From assembly GCF_019801465.1 (NCBI RefSeq), contig NZ_JAHVJA010000002.1, forward strand, positions 558,001-622,000: a stretch of 64,000 nt of DNA. Direction: 5' to 3'. The notes beneath the pieces were generated by a model. It was not told where the DNA came from. It searched no databases and worked only from the letters and a program-made list of their open reading frames with translations. Source of the DNA: Leisingera daeponensis. Lineage in GTDB: Bacteria > Pseudomonadota > Alphaproteobacteria > Rhodobacterales > Rhodobacteraceae. This document shows positions 27,024 through 37,300 of the stretch, piece by piece. Position numbers and translations under genes: made by a program. Within the stretch, counting starts at the first letter, position 1. Each line of letters begins with the position of its first letter.

Positions 27024-27776
27024 ATGATTGAGCTTTCCCTGATCGGTATCGGCACCGGCAACCCGCAGCACATGACGCTGCAGGCAATCGGCGCTTTGAA
27101 CGCGCAGGACCTGATCCTTATTCCAAACAAGGGCTCGGGCAAGGACGACCTGGCAGGCCTGCGGCGCGAGATCTGCAACCGGGTGATTGAAGGCAATGGC
27201 CCAAGGATTGTTGAATTTTCGCTGCCCGTCCGTGACGAGGCCATTAAGAGCTACCGCAAGCGGGTGGACGACTGGCACGACGCTATCGCCGAAATATGGT
27301 GGCAAAATTTAAGCGCCGGCCTGCCGGAAGGCGGCAAGGCCGGGTTTCTGGTCTGGGGCGATCCGTCGCTTTACGACAGCACCATGCGGATTGCCGAAAG
27401 GCTGCAGAAACTGGCGGACATCAAGCTGACGGTGATCCCCGGCATCACCTCCATCCAGGCGCTTACGGCAGCACATGCGATCCCGGTGAATGAGATCGGT
27501 GCGCCCTTCACCATCACCACCGGGCGGCAATTGCGGGAAAACGGCTGGCCGGACAGCGCGGAAACGCTGGTGATCATGCTGGACGGCGAATGCTCCTTTC
27601 AGTCCATTGCGCCTGAGGGCGTGGAAATCTTCTGGACAGCCTATGCCGGGATGGAAAACCAGATATCCGTGTCCGGCCCGCTTGCCGAAGTCTCCAGCCA
27701 GATCATGGAGACCCGGGCAAAAGCGCGGGCCGAACACGGCTGGATCATGGATATCTACCTGCTGCGCCGGGGATAG
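27024..27776 (+). CDS. cobF: Precorrin-6A synthase (deacetylating)
   Basis: A 250-aa tetrapyrrole methylase that methylates C1 of precorrin-5 and releases acetate, a step specific to the aerobic pathway. It begins LSLIGIGTGNPQHMTLQAI; VWGDPSLYDSTMRIAERL and PGITSIQALTAAHAIPVNEIG are typical CobF stretches. It is the last gene of the operon, 25 nt after cobA, with an AAGGAAG ribosome site. Confidence 0.95.
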   Translation: MIELSLIGIGTGNPQHMTLQAIGALNAQDLILIPNKGSGKDDLAGLRREICNRVIEGNGPRIVEFSLPVRDEAIKSYRKRVDDWHDAIAEIWWQNLSAGLPEGGKAGFLVWGDPSLYDSTMRIAERLQKLADIKLTVIPGITSIQALTAAHAIPVNEIGAPFTITTGRQLRENGWPDSAETLVIMLDGECSFQSIAPEGVEIFWTAYAGMENQISVSGPLAEVSSQIMETRAKARAEHGWIMDIYLLRRG

Positions 27777-27791
27777 GCTGCGGCTTCAGCC
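27776..27791. terminator. Small hairpin between convergent cobF and the CHAD gene
   Basis: GGCTG (27776-27780) pairs with CAGCC (27787-27791). It spans both stop codons and has no T-run, so it is weak evidence for termination. No better terminator is seen at the end of the cob operon. Confidence 0.3.
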
Positions 27792-29270
27792 GTGAAACAA
27801 GGTGCGGATGCGCGCTTGCGTTTCCGGGCTATTAAAAGCCTCGGCTTTCGCCTCGACCACGGCGCGCGCCGCCAGCTGGTTCTGGTGCAGAGCTCCAATC
27901 AGGGCGCCCGCGCTCAGCGCGATGCTCCGGGTCGCCGCCGGGCTGGCAGCGAAATCCAGCAGCGCCGCCTGCTGGACCGAACAGTCATTGAAACGGCCCA
28001 GAGTGTTCTGCAGTTTTTTCAGGGGTTTCAGCACCGTTTTCAGCTCCGCATTATCAAACAGCGGCGCAAACAGCTCCATCAGATAGCGCAGTTTCTTGCA
28101 GCTGCTGCGCAGGGCATGAACTTGATCATCCGGCGTTTCCGGGGTGATAGCTGCGGCCAGGCGGCAAACCTTACTGTAACGTTTCCAGATCAGCGCTTTG
28201 GCAAAGTCCAGCGCTGGCTGTTCTGCCTTGGCCCCTGCCCCCAGCACCGCACCTTCGGCAAACTCCGCCTGCAGCGCCGCAATCTGCCATTTGTACCGGG
28301 CCCCAGCCAGATGCAGCGCCAGCCGCTGATGCTGCTGTTTCCGCTCCCCCTCGGAGACTGCAAACAATGAATCCAGACCTGGATGCAGAGTATCCGGCAC
28401 CTGCGCATAAAACCTTTGCCGCTCCAGCAGGCAGACATCCAGGTCGCGCAGCCGCCCGGTGACAGCCATCAGGCCGGAGAAGGCCCGTTTGAGGCGCAGC
28501 GTTTCGACAGCCGCGAATACCCCCTTGAACAGGCTCAGCACCGAGCGGACCCGGCGCAGAGAAATACGGTAATCGTGCAGAAACTCCGTATCCAGGTCCG
28601 AAATAATGCCCGGCTCGTTCTGCCGGGCAACGCGGAGGCAGGAACGGATGATCGCCGCAGCCGCTTCCATTGCCGGCATCTCCGGAAGGAGCGGCACCGG
28701 CGGCTTCAGAGTGTAGACAGGACGCCCCGGCGCCAGCAGCGCATATATATCTTCAGGGTCTGCAGGTTCCGCCCCCAGACCAGTCAGAAAACGCACGGCT
28801 GCCTCCCGCAGCGCGCCCGGTTCGGCCTGTAAATCGAGCAGCGAAATCCTCCCGAAGACCCCGGAAAACTGCCAGCTGACCAAGGTCCCCCCGGACGCCT
28901 GTTTGCAGATGATCCGGTACCGCTGGCGGACAAGCCTGCCCGACGCCGCAGGCAGCAGGCAGCGCAGCGGAAACAGGCCCTTCAAGGCTTCCTTCACCGG
29001 CCCTGGACGCAAGTCGTGCAGGAAATTGCCCCCGCGTTTGGCGGATTGTGTCAGACTACACCCGGGCCCCAGAAGGTGCAGTTTCCCGCCGCGCTCCACC
29101 AGGAGCCGGCCGCTGGCGCGGATGGAGCCATCAAAGCAATCCCAAGCCGTGAACCTTGCAGGTTTACCCTTGTTTTGCCGGCGAAACTGAAGTTCGCCAG
29201 GACTACCGGCCAGCTTCAACGCCTCGTCCGCAGTCGGATTTGTCAGAAAAAACTGTGCGGCATCGGCCAT
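27786..29270 (-). CDS. CHAD-domain protein with a degenerate CYTH-like half
   Basis: A 494-aa protein. The C-terminal ~290 residues are a CHAD domain, a helical histidine-rich domain that binds polyphosphate: FLHDYRISLRRVRSVLSLFK, GRLRDLDVCLLER and HALRSSCKKLRYLMELFAP are its landmarks. The N-terminal ~190 residues keep the outline of a CYTH triphosphate-tunnel domain (WDCFDGSIRASGRLLVERGG resembles its YFDTPDLRLR segment) but lack ExExK and other catalytic residues. Start at ATG 29270 gives MADAAQFFL; the upstream in-frame start at 29429 is less likely. Convergent with cobF. Polyphosphate binding is inferred from family. Confidence 0.8.
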   Translation of the reverse strand: MADAAQFFLTNPTADEALKLAGSPGELQFRRQNKGKPARFTAWDCFDGSIRASGRLLVERGGKLHLLGPGCSLTQSAKRGGNFLHDLRPGPVKEALKGLFPLRCLLPAASGRLVRQRYRIICKQASGGTLVSWQFSGVFGRISLLDLQAEPGALREAAVRFLTGLGAEPADPEDIYALLAPGRPVYTLKPPVPLLPEMPAMEAAAAIIRSCLRVARQNEPGIISDLDTEFLHDYRISLRRVRSVLSLFKGVFAAVETLRLKRAFSGLMAVTGRLRDLDVCLLERQRFYAQVPDTLHPGLDSLFAVSEGERKQQHQRLALHLAGARYKWQIAALQAEFAEGAVLGAGAKAEQPALDFAKALIWKRYSKVCRLAAAITPETPDDQVHALRSSCKKLRYLMELFAPLFDNAELKTVLKPLKKLQNTLGRFNDCSVQQAALLDFAASPAATRSIALSAGALIGALHQNQLAARAVVEAKAEAFNSPETQARIRTLFHG

Positions 29271-29444
29271 ATCACTCGGGTCCGGCTGGTCTCCTGTAAA
29301 CGGATCGGGCGCAAGCTTTGCGCCCACAATCAACCTAGGCCGGGAACTGATCTTGTGTAGGGGAACGCTCGGGAACCGAGCCCTGCGGACTTGGTTCAGT
29401 GTGGCGGAGGGGATGGGCCTGACGTCCAACCTTCTCTGCTTTTT

Positions 29445-32400
29445 CTATTCGAGATCGGGGACAGGAAACTCGTACTCCAGAGCCTCGGCTTTATCGACAC
29501 CGGTAAGCGTCACCTCGCCACGGATTTTGGCCGCGAGTTGCTCAAGGGGGTTGAAAATGAAGCGAACCTTGAGGCAACCGTCACCCTCCTCAAGACCAGC
29601 AACCACGGCAAGAAAGAAATCCGGATCGTTCTGTGCCGCCTCTACCTCGCTAGGTGTGAGAGTGATGTCTGTTGGGAACGCTGAGCCCGAGCTCATCTTG
29701 ATTTCATAGCACTGCCGCAACTCATCGATCGCATCCACGCCGATTCCCCGCTTCGAGCGAACATCTTGTATTTGCTCGGGGTTGAGCCGAAGCGCCCGTC
29801 TGACGGCTTCTAAGGCCAGTTGTTCCCGGTCACTGACAGGCGGCAGAACCGTTCGGTCGGCAGGTTTCGCGCTGCCCGCGTTGCTACCGGAACCGGATGG
29901 GAACGTTCGGCTCGCCTGGCCTTTGGTTCGGGACTTGACGAAGATCACCCCGCTGCCACTGGCGCCTTCATTGACGATTGAGCCCTGCGTGGTCTCAAGA
30001 TCTTCAATGTCCCGGAGCTTCCGTACCTGCACGGGCGTTTGGTTCTGGGCCGCAGGCTTGCTGCGAGATGGCTTCTGCGTCTTCCTCTGGCTTTCGGTCC
30101 GTTCGCTTGCCTGAGCCTGAAGGGCAGCTAGCCTCGTGGCGTTGCCGGCGGCATCTGGTTTCGTAGACGGGAGAACGATCTGGCTTGCACCCCAGCCCTG
30201 GTTCGCTTTCTGCCATACTGAAGCCCACGCCCAAGCAAGCTTCTGCCTGTCACCGTCGAACAGAGAAGCAACAGCTTGCCCACCGGCATCTGATGAGCCT
30301 GCATCTTCCAACGTGCGCACAATCATTGTCATTGGTTCAGACATCATATGGGCGCGAGCCGGGATACAGATCTCGGGATGCCCCTCCAGCTCAGCAGTAA
30401 TTTCCAGAGAAGGATCAATGACTAAGCGAGATCGCATCAGTTCTTCCCATGTGCAATTCAAGCTTTCATGAAGTTTAATGTCAGTGCGGATGAGTTCATC
30501 AGCCAACAACGCGACAGCTTCGGCAAAGAGCTTGCGCTTGTTCTCTCCTTCCAGGATTCCGGCAGTGCTCAAGGACTTTGGTCGGAAGCTTTCGAGACGA
30601 AGGTGGGTGACACCGAGGAATTCAAACAAAGGTTCAACGTCGGTAAAGCTGCTCAGGCCAAGGCGCCAGACTGTCAAACCGGGAATTTCGGCCTGTGCTA
30701 TTGCCTCTCCATCGAGCACATACATCGGGCGACTCGTCGACCACTCGGTTCCCGTCCAGAGCGGCAGGCGCCGGAGAGTGGACCGCAACTGCGGTGTAGC
30801 GTCCGATATGAGCCCGGCTAGTGACCGAAATGCCATCACCATGACGCCCCGGTCTGATGGCGAGAGAGTCGACATTCGCGCAATATCGCGAAGTACTTCG
30901 ACGCAATCCTTCGCGGACGGCTCCGGAATTGCTAGCGAAACCCAAAGTGGTTCTAAACCAGATATATGAGGTGCGAACACACGATACTCGCCGAATATCC
31001 GCGGGCCCCGAAGAATGGCTTCGGGAGAATGCCAACTGTCATCGGCGAGAAGCAGTCCGTCCCGCCCGGGAGATGCCCGGAATGCATTTCTCAGGCGCTG
31101 TGGTGTCAGGGCACGGCCAGCCTTCAGATCCACTGCGTTCGAACGGAGGTCGGCAGCAAGAAGTTGATAGATTGTATGAACTTGGTCGGTGACTACCTGC
31201 GTCAGCGGCTTTTCTCGCAAACCCTCAAGTCGCTCGATCAGATCATCGCCGGATGGACCTAGTTTAATGCCCAAAGCCTTCAGCAGATCGGGCCGAATGG
31301 CGTTCTGATCATATTTTGTAAGGTAAGCTCCCCTGTCAGTACCGTACGTGAGACGGTTCGCTTCTGTGGGCAGCGCAAGCTGGGTCGGTGCCCGAAGGGC
31401 GCCGTTGCCGTTCGGTAGCCACACTGCTGCTGAAAGACGCGCTAGCCAAGTGGCTTGGACTTCGCGAGAGTTGGTCCAGTATCCATTATAGCCGACAACG
31501 CACTTTGAAATTTGGTAATCTGAATAGCGCCGTTCCCACCCACGACTAAGTACAGCCAGAAGAGCCAGCCCCCGTTTCTTTCGAAGTCGGGCTGGCCCAG
31601 ACTGAATGTTCTCAACAACCGCTTCCATATCAGGTGACCAGCGGTCGTCTAGAAGATATTGCTCACCGTATCCACCAGCCCTGATCGCCCTGAGCTGCGC
31701 GTCGGGGCGGTGAACGCCCGCGACAGCGCTGGCGGGCCGTGTGTCGCGCGACCATCGTACTTTCTCGTTCAAGGGCACGATGAGGCGCGGATCACGCGCA
31801 ACGCCGAGCGCCGAAAGGAATCTCTGTGCCCCCGCTTCGCTGCGACCACGCTCATGCTTTAGTAACTTCGCATACTCAGGATCCACCCATACTAGGCCCG
31901 GCGTTCGGCCAGCTGCTTTCGCAAAGCTGTGAGTTTCGCGATCAATCTGTGCTGGAAGATACGCCTCGTGAGGACGGGACCATGCTCTTTCAGGCCGCTG
32001 AGAGTCTGGCATGTATGTGATCGTCCGCAGTTCGATATTGGAGCCAATCTTTGCTCCCATCGTCCGCTGTTCGTCGCGAGGAAGGTGCACCCAAGCGTCC
32101 CGAAGTGCGATCAGATCGTCGTTATCGAGACGCACTGGCTCCACGGCATCTTTGTTGGATCTTGCCAGGAGCTTCAGAGCTTCCGCAGGTTGATCGCAAG
32201 CCTCTCGAAGAATTCTCATCTCTTTGAGTTTAGCGATGACCGTTTCTGCATCTTGGTTGTCGGCCTGGTAGGCCTGATGCAGTGGCAAAGCGAGGCCAAG
32301 ACGCCCCGCGAGGCTTTGCGGGTTGTCGTGAAGGACAAGGATCCGTGGGCCGCCCCGTGGTGGACATTCTACGATAGTGCCATCGGCAAGAAGGAAGGCG

Positions 32401-33944
32401 CTTTTTTCCAGAAACTCGCCCCATAGTCCCTGCTCAAGCGCTAGAGCTGCTATTGAAACAAACCAAGAGGGATCGCGGTGCCCAATCGCGTCGGGGTGAT
32501 CGAAAAGTTCCAGAGAATCCGAAAGGTCAAGCGCTTGTGGATCTTCGAGATCATCCAAGACCAAGCGCCATCGCCCATCTCCATCTCGGCACCCGGGGTC
32601 TAGTGCCATTCGGCCTGGCGCGAGCAGTTCAAGGTCTTCTGGCGTCAGCAGGCCATCAAGTCCCGCGTCTTCATAGACGATTTGCGAGAGCTCAACCTTA
32701 ACTGTTCTTGCAGGTAGGCGAAGGTCAGATCTCAACCGCTTGTGGCATGTTTCGACCACGTCTTGAGCAAATGCGGCCTTGATCCAGTCAGCGGTTTCTA
32801 GCGTCTCCGTCATGAGCGGGACGTGCGTCCAAGCAGCTGCGGGCTCGCGTGCAAATGCATTGAGTGCCACCGCACCGAGCAGATGGCCGAGATCAGCTAG
32901 GCGCCTCTTGTTCCACGAGGTAGCCAAGATTGTCGAGCGTGCGCCATCAGGGTCGAACTGCGCATTTAGGCTGATTGGTGCGGCTATTTCGATCGGAAGA
33001 GGTATCCGGTCATGGAGGGCACCTTCCAGGTGCAGGTCTGCGGAAACGCAGATCCCGAGCGGCGTCGTCTTGCCAGTTGCCTTATTTCGTCGCGCCTCGC
33101 CGGCGGTCACCGGTAGCTCGGTCCAGTATCGATCAAACTTCTGACCGGCAAGCTCCATCGGCTCTTGGATGATGAGACCATCGTGGCGGACGGAGCATGT
33201 CACGGCGTTCAACACAGCTTCGACATCCCGCCCTGGCTCCACTTGTATGGAGTAGCCGCGAACCGATCCCGGCGCATCCAAATCGACATAGCTGAGCCGA
33301 CGAATGTGCCGTAGGAATTTAAGGCTATCTACCCCGAGGTTTTCCACTGCATCTGGGATGTCCGCAACATCGACCTCAGGGGCGAGTGGCACGACAAGCA
33401 TCGTCTCCCTACGTTGCGGATCATATAGTCCTTCGACGGATTTGGCGGGCTCGACGATCTCGGGCGCTTCGTCGAGCATCGCGAAATGAAAGGGCGCGCA
33501 ATGCATCTCGAGCGGCCCGCCGAGCGATTTCAGTGTCTTCTGACCAATTCCAAACCGCCCAGAAGCCTCATCATCTGTGGCCTTCGTGGAAAGCCAAGGC
33601 AAAACCATCGCTCCCAAATGAGCAAGCGAGACGGGCTTTCCATTGTGTATTATCAGCAGTTCTTGGCGCGGTGAGTGCCGAAGACCGATCCGAAGCTCAG
33701 ACGCACCAAGATCGTCGGCGTTTTGCAAAGCCTCGGAAAGACCCTGAAATGGTCTGGGGCTAAGCATACTGGCGCCGACCTCGGCGCCCCTTTGGCTTGC
33801 ACGGAAGATCGAGGGCTGTCGACGTATGATTTCTGCGAACTCAGCGATCGCACCCTGCGCCCATTCTAGACTGGGGCTTTGAGGCACCCAACCGGTATCA
33901 GGCCACGACTCGCATAGTTTCTCAGCAGCTTGTCTGCCCTGCAT
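29445..33944 (-). CDS. Giant sacsin/NOV-like GHKL ATPase with C-terminal DUF3883-type nuclease domain
   Basis: About 1499 aa. The N-terminus is an HSP90-like GHKL ATPase of the sacsin/NO VEIN type: N-box EALQNADD (E71, N75), HNGKP at 100-104 and glycine box GRFGIGQKT at 129-137. A long middle has no motif I recognise. A Lys/Gln/Ser-rich linker follows, then a DUF3883-like tail with a PD-(D/E)xK pattern: GVDAID, YEIK (E1414, K1416) and TPSEVEAAQNDPDFFLAVV. ATG 33944 is the first good ATG, but its ribosome site is weak. TTG at 33974-33972 lies 12 nt downstream of a GAGGGG and may be the real start. The gene follows the DUF4357 gene and the helicase gene on the same strand. Such ATPases occur in bacterial defence islands; function here is inferred. 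Confidence 0.85.
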   Translation of the reverse strand: MQGRQAAEKLCESWPDTGWVPQSPSLEWAQGAIAEFAEIIRRQPSIFRASQRGAEVGASMLSPRPFQGLSEALQNADDLGASELRIGLRHSPRQELLIIHNGKPVSLAHLGAMVLPWLSTKATDDEASGRFGIGQKTLKSLGGPLEMHCAPFHFAMLDEAPEIVEPAKSVEGLYDPQRRETMLVVPLAPEVDVADIPDAVENLGVDSLKFLRHIRRLSYVDLDAPGSVRGYSIQVEPGRDVEAVLNAVTCSVRHDGLIIQEPMELAGQKFDRYWTELPVTAGEARRNKATGKTTPLGICVSADLHLEGALHDRIPLPIEIAAPISLNAQFDPDGARSTILATSWNKRRLADLGHLLGAVALNAFAREPAAAWTHVPLMTETLETADWIKAAFAQDVVETCHKRLRSDLRLPARTVKVELSQIVYEDAGLDGLLTPEDLELLAPGRMALDPGCRDGDGRWRLVLDDLEDPQALDLSDSLELFDHPDAIGHRDPSWFVSIAALALEQGLWGEFLEKSAFLLADGTIVECPPRGGPRILVLHDNPQSLAGRLGLALPLHQAYQADNQDAETVIAKLKEMRILREACDQPAEALKLLARSNKDAVEPVRLDNDDLIALRDAWVHLPRDEQRTMGAKIGSNIELRTITYMPDSQRPERAWSRPHEAYLPAQIDRETHSFAKAAGRTPGLVWVDPEYAKLLKHERGRSEAGAQRFLSALGVARDPRLIVPLNEKVRWSRDTRPASAVAGVHRPDAQLRAIRAGGYGEQYLLDDRWSPDMEAVVENIQSGPARLRKKRGLALLAVLSRGWERRYSDYQISKCVVGYNGYWTNSREVQATWLARLSAAVWLPNGNGALRAPTQLALPTEANRLTYGTDRGAYLTKYDQNAIRPDLLKALGIKLGPSGDDLIERLEGLREKPLTQVVTDQVHTIYQLLAADLRSNAVDLKAGRALTPQRLRNAFRASPGRDGLLLADDSWHSPEAILRGPRIFGEYRVFAPHISGLEPLWVSLAIPEPSAKDCVEVLRDIARMSTLSPSDRGVMVMAFRSLAGLISDATPQLRSTLRRLPLWTGTEWSTSRPMYVLDGEAIAQAEIPGLTVWRLGLSSFTDVEPLFEFLGVTHLRLESFRPKSLSTAGILEGENKRKLFAEAVALLADELIRTDIKLHESLNCTWEELMRSRLVIDPSLEITAELEGHPEICIPARAHMMSEPMTMIVRTLEDAGSSDAGGQAVASLFDGDRQKLAWAWASVWQKANQGWGASQIVLPSTKPDAAGNATRLAALQAQASERTESQRKTQKPSRSKPAAQNQTPVQVRKLRDIEDLETTQGSIVNEGASGSGVIFVKSRTKGQASRTFPSGSGSNAGSAKPADRTVLPPVSDREQLALEAVRRALRLNPEQIQDVRSKRGIGVDAIDELRQCYEIKMSSGSAFPTDITLTPSEVEAAQNDPDFFLAVVAGLEEGDGCLKVRFIFNPLEQLAAKIRGEVTLTGVDKAEALEYEFPVPDLE

Positions 33945-33978
33945 ATTGTCCGACAAATCATTAGAAGCCGACAAAGCG

Positions 33979-34311
33979 CTATACACCCCTCGCTTCTTTG
34001 ATCGTCTTGCCGTCAGACGGCCTGCGCCAGCTTTGGGGGCCGCTGCAATTCCCATCCTTGACGACGCCCCCAGCCACACTTGAGCTGCCGAAGAGATGAT
34101 CGCGCGAGAAACGATACAGGTCCGGGTCAGTGTCCGGGACGAGGACACCCTGCCGAACCAGACGGTCCCGCTCCTCACGATCCCGTTTCACACGAGGAGA
34201 GCCCTCCCGCATCGCCGTGGAGCCCTCGCGGACAAGGAAACCACCGGCCTCGGGGCGGCCATAGGCTTGAGCCTTCTGCGGACGCATTACAAACCAATCG
34301 TTCTCGCTCAT
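33979..34311 (-). CDS. Small DUF4357-domain protein
   Basis: A 110-aa protein. The DUF4357-like pattern is VKRDREERDRLVRQGVLVPD ... YRFSRDHLFGSSSVAGGVV. This small domain is usually found at the C-termini of nuclease or restriction-related proteins, here free-standing. ATG 34311 has an AGGGA ribosome site. It starts 17 nt after the helicase gene stop and is followed by the sacsin-like gene within ~35 nt, so it is the middle gene of a three-gene operon. It could be an adaptor or DNA-binding accessory; this is inference. The longer in-frame start at 34353 would overlap the helicase gene. Confidence 0.7.
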   Translation of the reverse strand: MSENDWFVMRPQKAQAYGRPEAGGFLVREGSTAMREGSPRVKRDREERDRLVRQGVLVPDTDPDLYRFSRDHLFGSSSVAGGVVKDGNCSGPQSWRRPSDGKTIKEARGV

Positions 34312-34328
34312 GCATTCCCTCTTTCGTT

Positions 34329-37300
34329 CTATTTGATCAATGGCAGAGCACACAGCGTATTCACCAGCTGCATTTGCTCAACAGAATTGCACTTCGCCTC
34401 GCGCAATCGGGGCGCTCCAAATACCAATGCGAGTCCCTTGGCGCGGGAGAACGCAACATTGATGCGATTTAGCGAAAACAGAAACTCCATCCCGCGCGAG
34501 GTTTCTTCAGCGGAAGATGCCGTCATGGAAACCAGGCAAACCGGTGCTTCTTGTCCCTGAAACTTGTCCACGGTTCCGACGCGAACGCCCAACGGAAGGG
34601 CATCCCGCAAAGCGTTTACCTGTGCGTTGTATGGGGCGACGACGATGATGTCCGTATCGCGCATCGGCCGCGTGCTGCCGTCCTTCTCCGTCCAGCTGCC
34701 GTCAAGGAGGTCAGTGACGGTTTTGCCAATAGCGTCGACTTCTTCCTGTGCGATCTGGGCATTACCCTCATGCGGGACCGGCACCCAGAAAGCTCCGGCT
34801 TCGGGGAGCGCCGTGCCTGTCACGCACTGGTTAGCCGTATCAGGATGGCTGGTCAGTCGGCCTTCATACACCTGTTCTGAGACAAACCGACAGACGTCAG
34901 GGTGCATGCGCCGTGAAGTGGGAAGGAAAATGCCCCGGTCGGCTGGAACCGTCGCATGCTCACCGAGCATCCAATCCAGGCACGACAGGTTCGCAGGCTC
35001 GGGATGCGCTCCCTGAATGACTTGCGGCAACTGGCGTGGGTCGCCCACAAGGACGATGTTTCGCGCGGCACGCCCCATGGCAGCCATGTTGGCAAGTCCG
35101 ACCTGACCTGCCTCGTCCACGAACAGCCAATCAAAGGCCTGAACATTTTCGTCGCGCGAAAAGAACCACGCGGTGCCGCCCACGACATGCCCGGTTTTCG
35201 CGGCTTCTGCGTTGTCAGTCGTACGATGTACAGGGCAGCCTTCGGGATAACCATCCTCGATGCTGGAAACCTTGTGGACGAGATCAAGATTGATCGGCAG
35301 GTCTTCGTCTTCCAAAGCTGAAAGACAGCCCATCAGCACATTCCTGATAGCCTCGTGGCTGTTGGATGCGACGCCGACGCGATGGCCCTTGCGCACCAAA
35401 GACAGGATCGCGCGCGCGCTCACATAGGTCTTGCCGGTACCAGGTGGCCCCTGGATCGGCAGGACCGTTCCATCCATGTCATTCACCACGGCAATAGTGC
35501 CCGCTACAGGGTCTGCCCCGCCCAAAAGATCGCCCCGCGGGCCAGAGCGCAGACGCGGTGCAGCGCGCGAGAGCAGGTCATCCACGGCCGTATATTGGCC
35601 CGCGCCGCATTGATCATCGATCACATCACGCAAAGCACTGGCAATGACGCCTGTCTGGATCGGCCAGTCCGGATGCAGCGTCAGCTGTTCCGTCAGTAGG
35701 TCGGCCTTGCCCGGGCCTGCTTTGACGGTGATCTGACGAGCGCGGCGATCCATAGACTCGATCCCAACCGTTGTAGGTGGGCTATCGAATACGGGAACCG
35801 TCGCCTTCTTGCCGCTCCGCAGTTTCGTCTCCTGTTCGGGATAGGTGTATCGGCGCGCGAAGGATCGCTTGACGGGTTCGACAGGACCCGCTGCCTCAAG
35901 CCCGCCAAGTGCATCGAGATCGTCGAGCAGATCATCCTCGTCCTTTGCGGTGCTATCGAATACGGCCCATTGCGCGGGCTTTAACTCGCGGTTGTGAAAG
36001 ACGCCGAGGTTGAACAGCATATCCTGCCGCGCCTCGGGCAAGCCTGATGTTGCTAGCAGGTTGCGCAGAGCTTGCGTGTCGGCGTCCTCTTCGACTTCTT
36101 TATCGCCTGCATCCGGGGCAAGTTTTGGCCAAGGGCCGACAGGTCGGATGCCTACCAGCCAGTCGCGCAATTCCTCGGTCGAGATGCAATCGACGCGGTT
36201 GTAATCCTCGATCTCGTCCAGAATCTGCTGGTCTTGCGTTTTACGCCAACGCTCATAGGCCACGACCGAGCCACCCGCTGTCTTGACCTCACCGTCCCGC
36301 TTGCGGTCGTAAAATGCTTCCATCGATTTGATGGAATAGTTTGGTTCCGACCCGATCAGCCCGCCGCGGACCACGGCGAACAAGTCGACGAAGCGCCGTT
36401 CCCGGAGCAGCCGGTCGAGGAAAGCTTCACCGATACCATATTTCGTGGTCAGGCGTTTCAGCGCGGTGATCTCGTATGGCGCGTAGTGATAAATGCGCGC
36501 AGTGGGGTATTGCGAAATCCGCGCGCGAAAGAACGCCAGCAAGTCCGACAATGCCCGCGCTTCTGTGTCGTGGTCATGGGCCCAGAACGCCTGGAACTGC
36601 CCGTCGAACCAGATGCCGTGCAGATATTCGAGGCCGCCTTCATAGTGAGGATCGCCTTCGATGTCGTAGAACAGGTCGCCCGTCTGGGGTTCCGGCAGGA
36701 GGTCGAAACCTTTGCCAGGCTCCAGTGCCCGCAGTTCAAAATCTGGCTCCCCGGTTTTGCGGGCCTGTTGCAGGCGGGCCTGAGTGACCAATCGGGCCTG
36801 GGTGTTTTCGGCCATTCCGCGCACCGGGTGATCCAGCGTCGAGAGAGCCTCCAATGTGTTAACACCCGCTGCTTCTAGCTTTTTCACCTGACCACGACTG
36901 ATGTTGGCGACATTGAACAAGCTGTCTTCGGCGTGCCAGACGCTGTTGCAATGTTCGACCCAGCGGCACAGACCGCAATCCGCACATGGCACCGGGCGTG
37001 TTGGCTGCGGATCGGCGACGAAGGCTTCCAACCGTTGTCGCGCCATCCGAGCATAGGAAGAGTAGTCTGCCAGGCGCAGCGTAGCGCGGGTGCCGTCTCC
37101 CAATTCGACATGCGCGAACTCGGGCACCACCCCCTGAATTTCCGCCAACAGATCGGAATACAGAACCAGCTGAAGCACATGTTTGGGATCGGCCCGACGT
37201 TTCAGCTTGGTGTCGGCCACCTCGTAGCTGAACGGTCCGAGCGCTGAGGGTGTCTCAACACGCTCCAGGAAGTCGGACCAGCCGCCCCAGTTCCCCGACA

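Noticed and set aside
29307-29325. Perfect palindrome GGGCGCAAGCTTTGCGCCC as a terminator of the sacsin-like gene
   Set aside because: No T-run follows on either strand and it is 120 nt from the stop codon; it may be a regulatory dyad but I cannot support a role.
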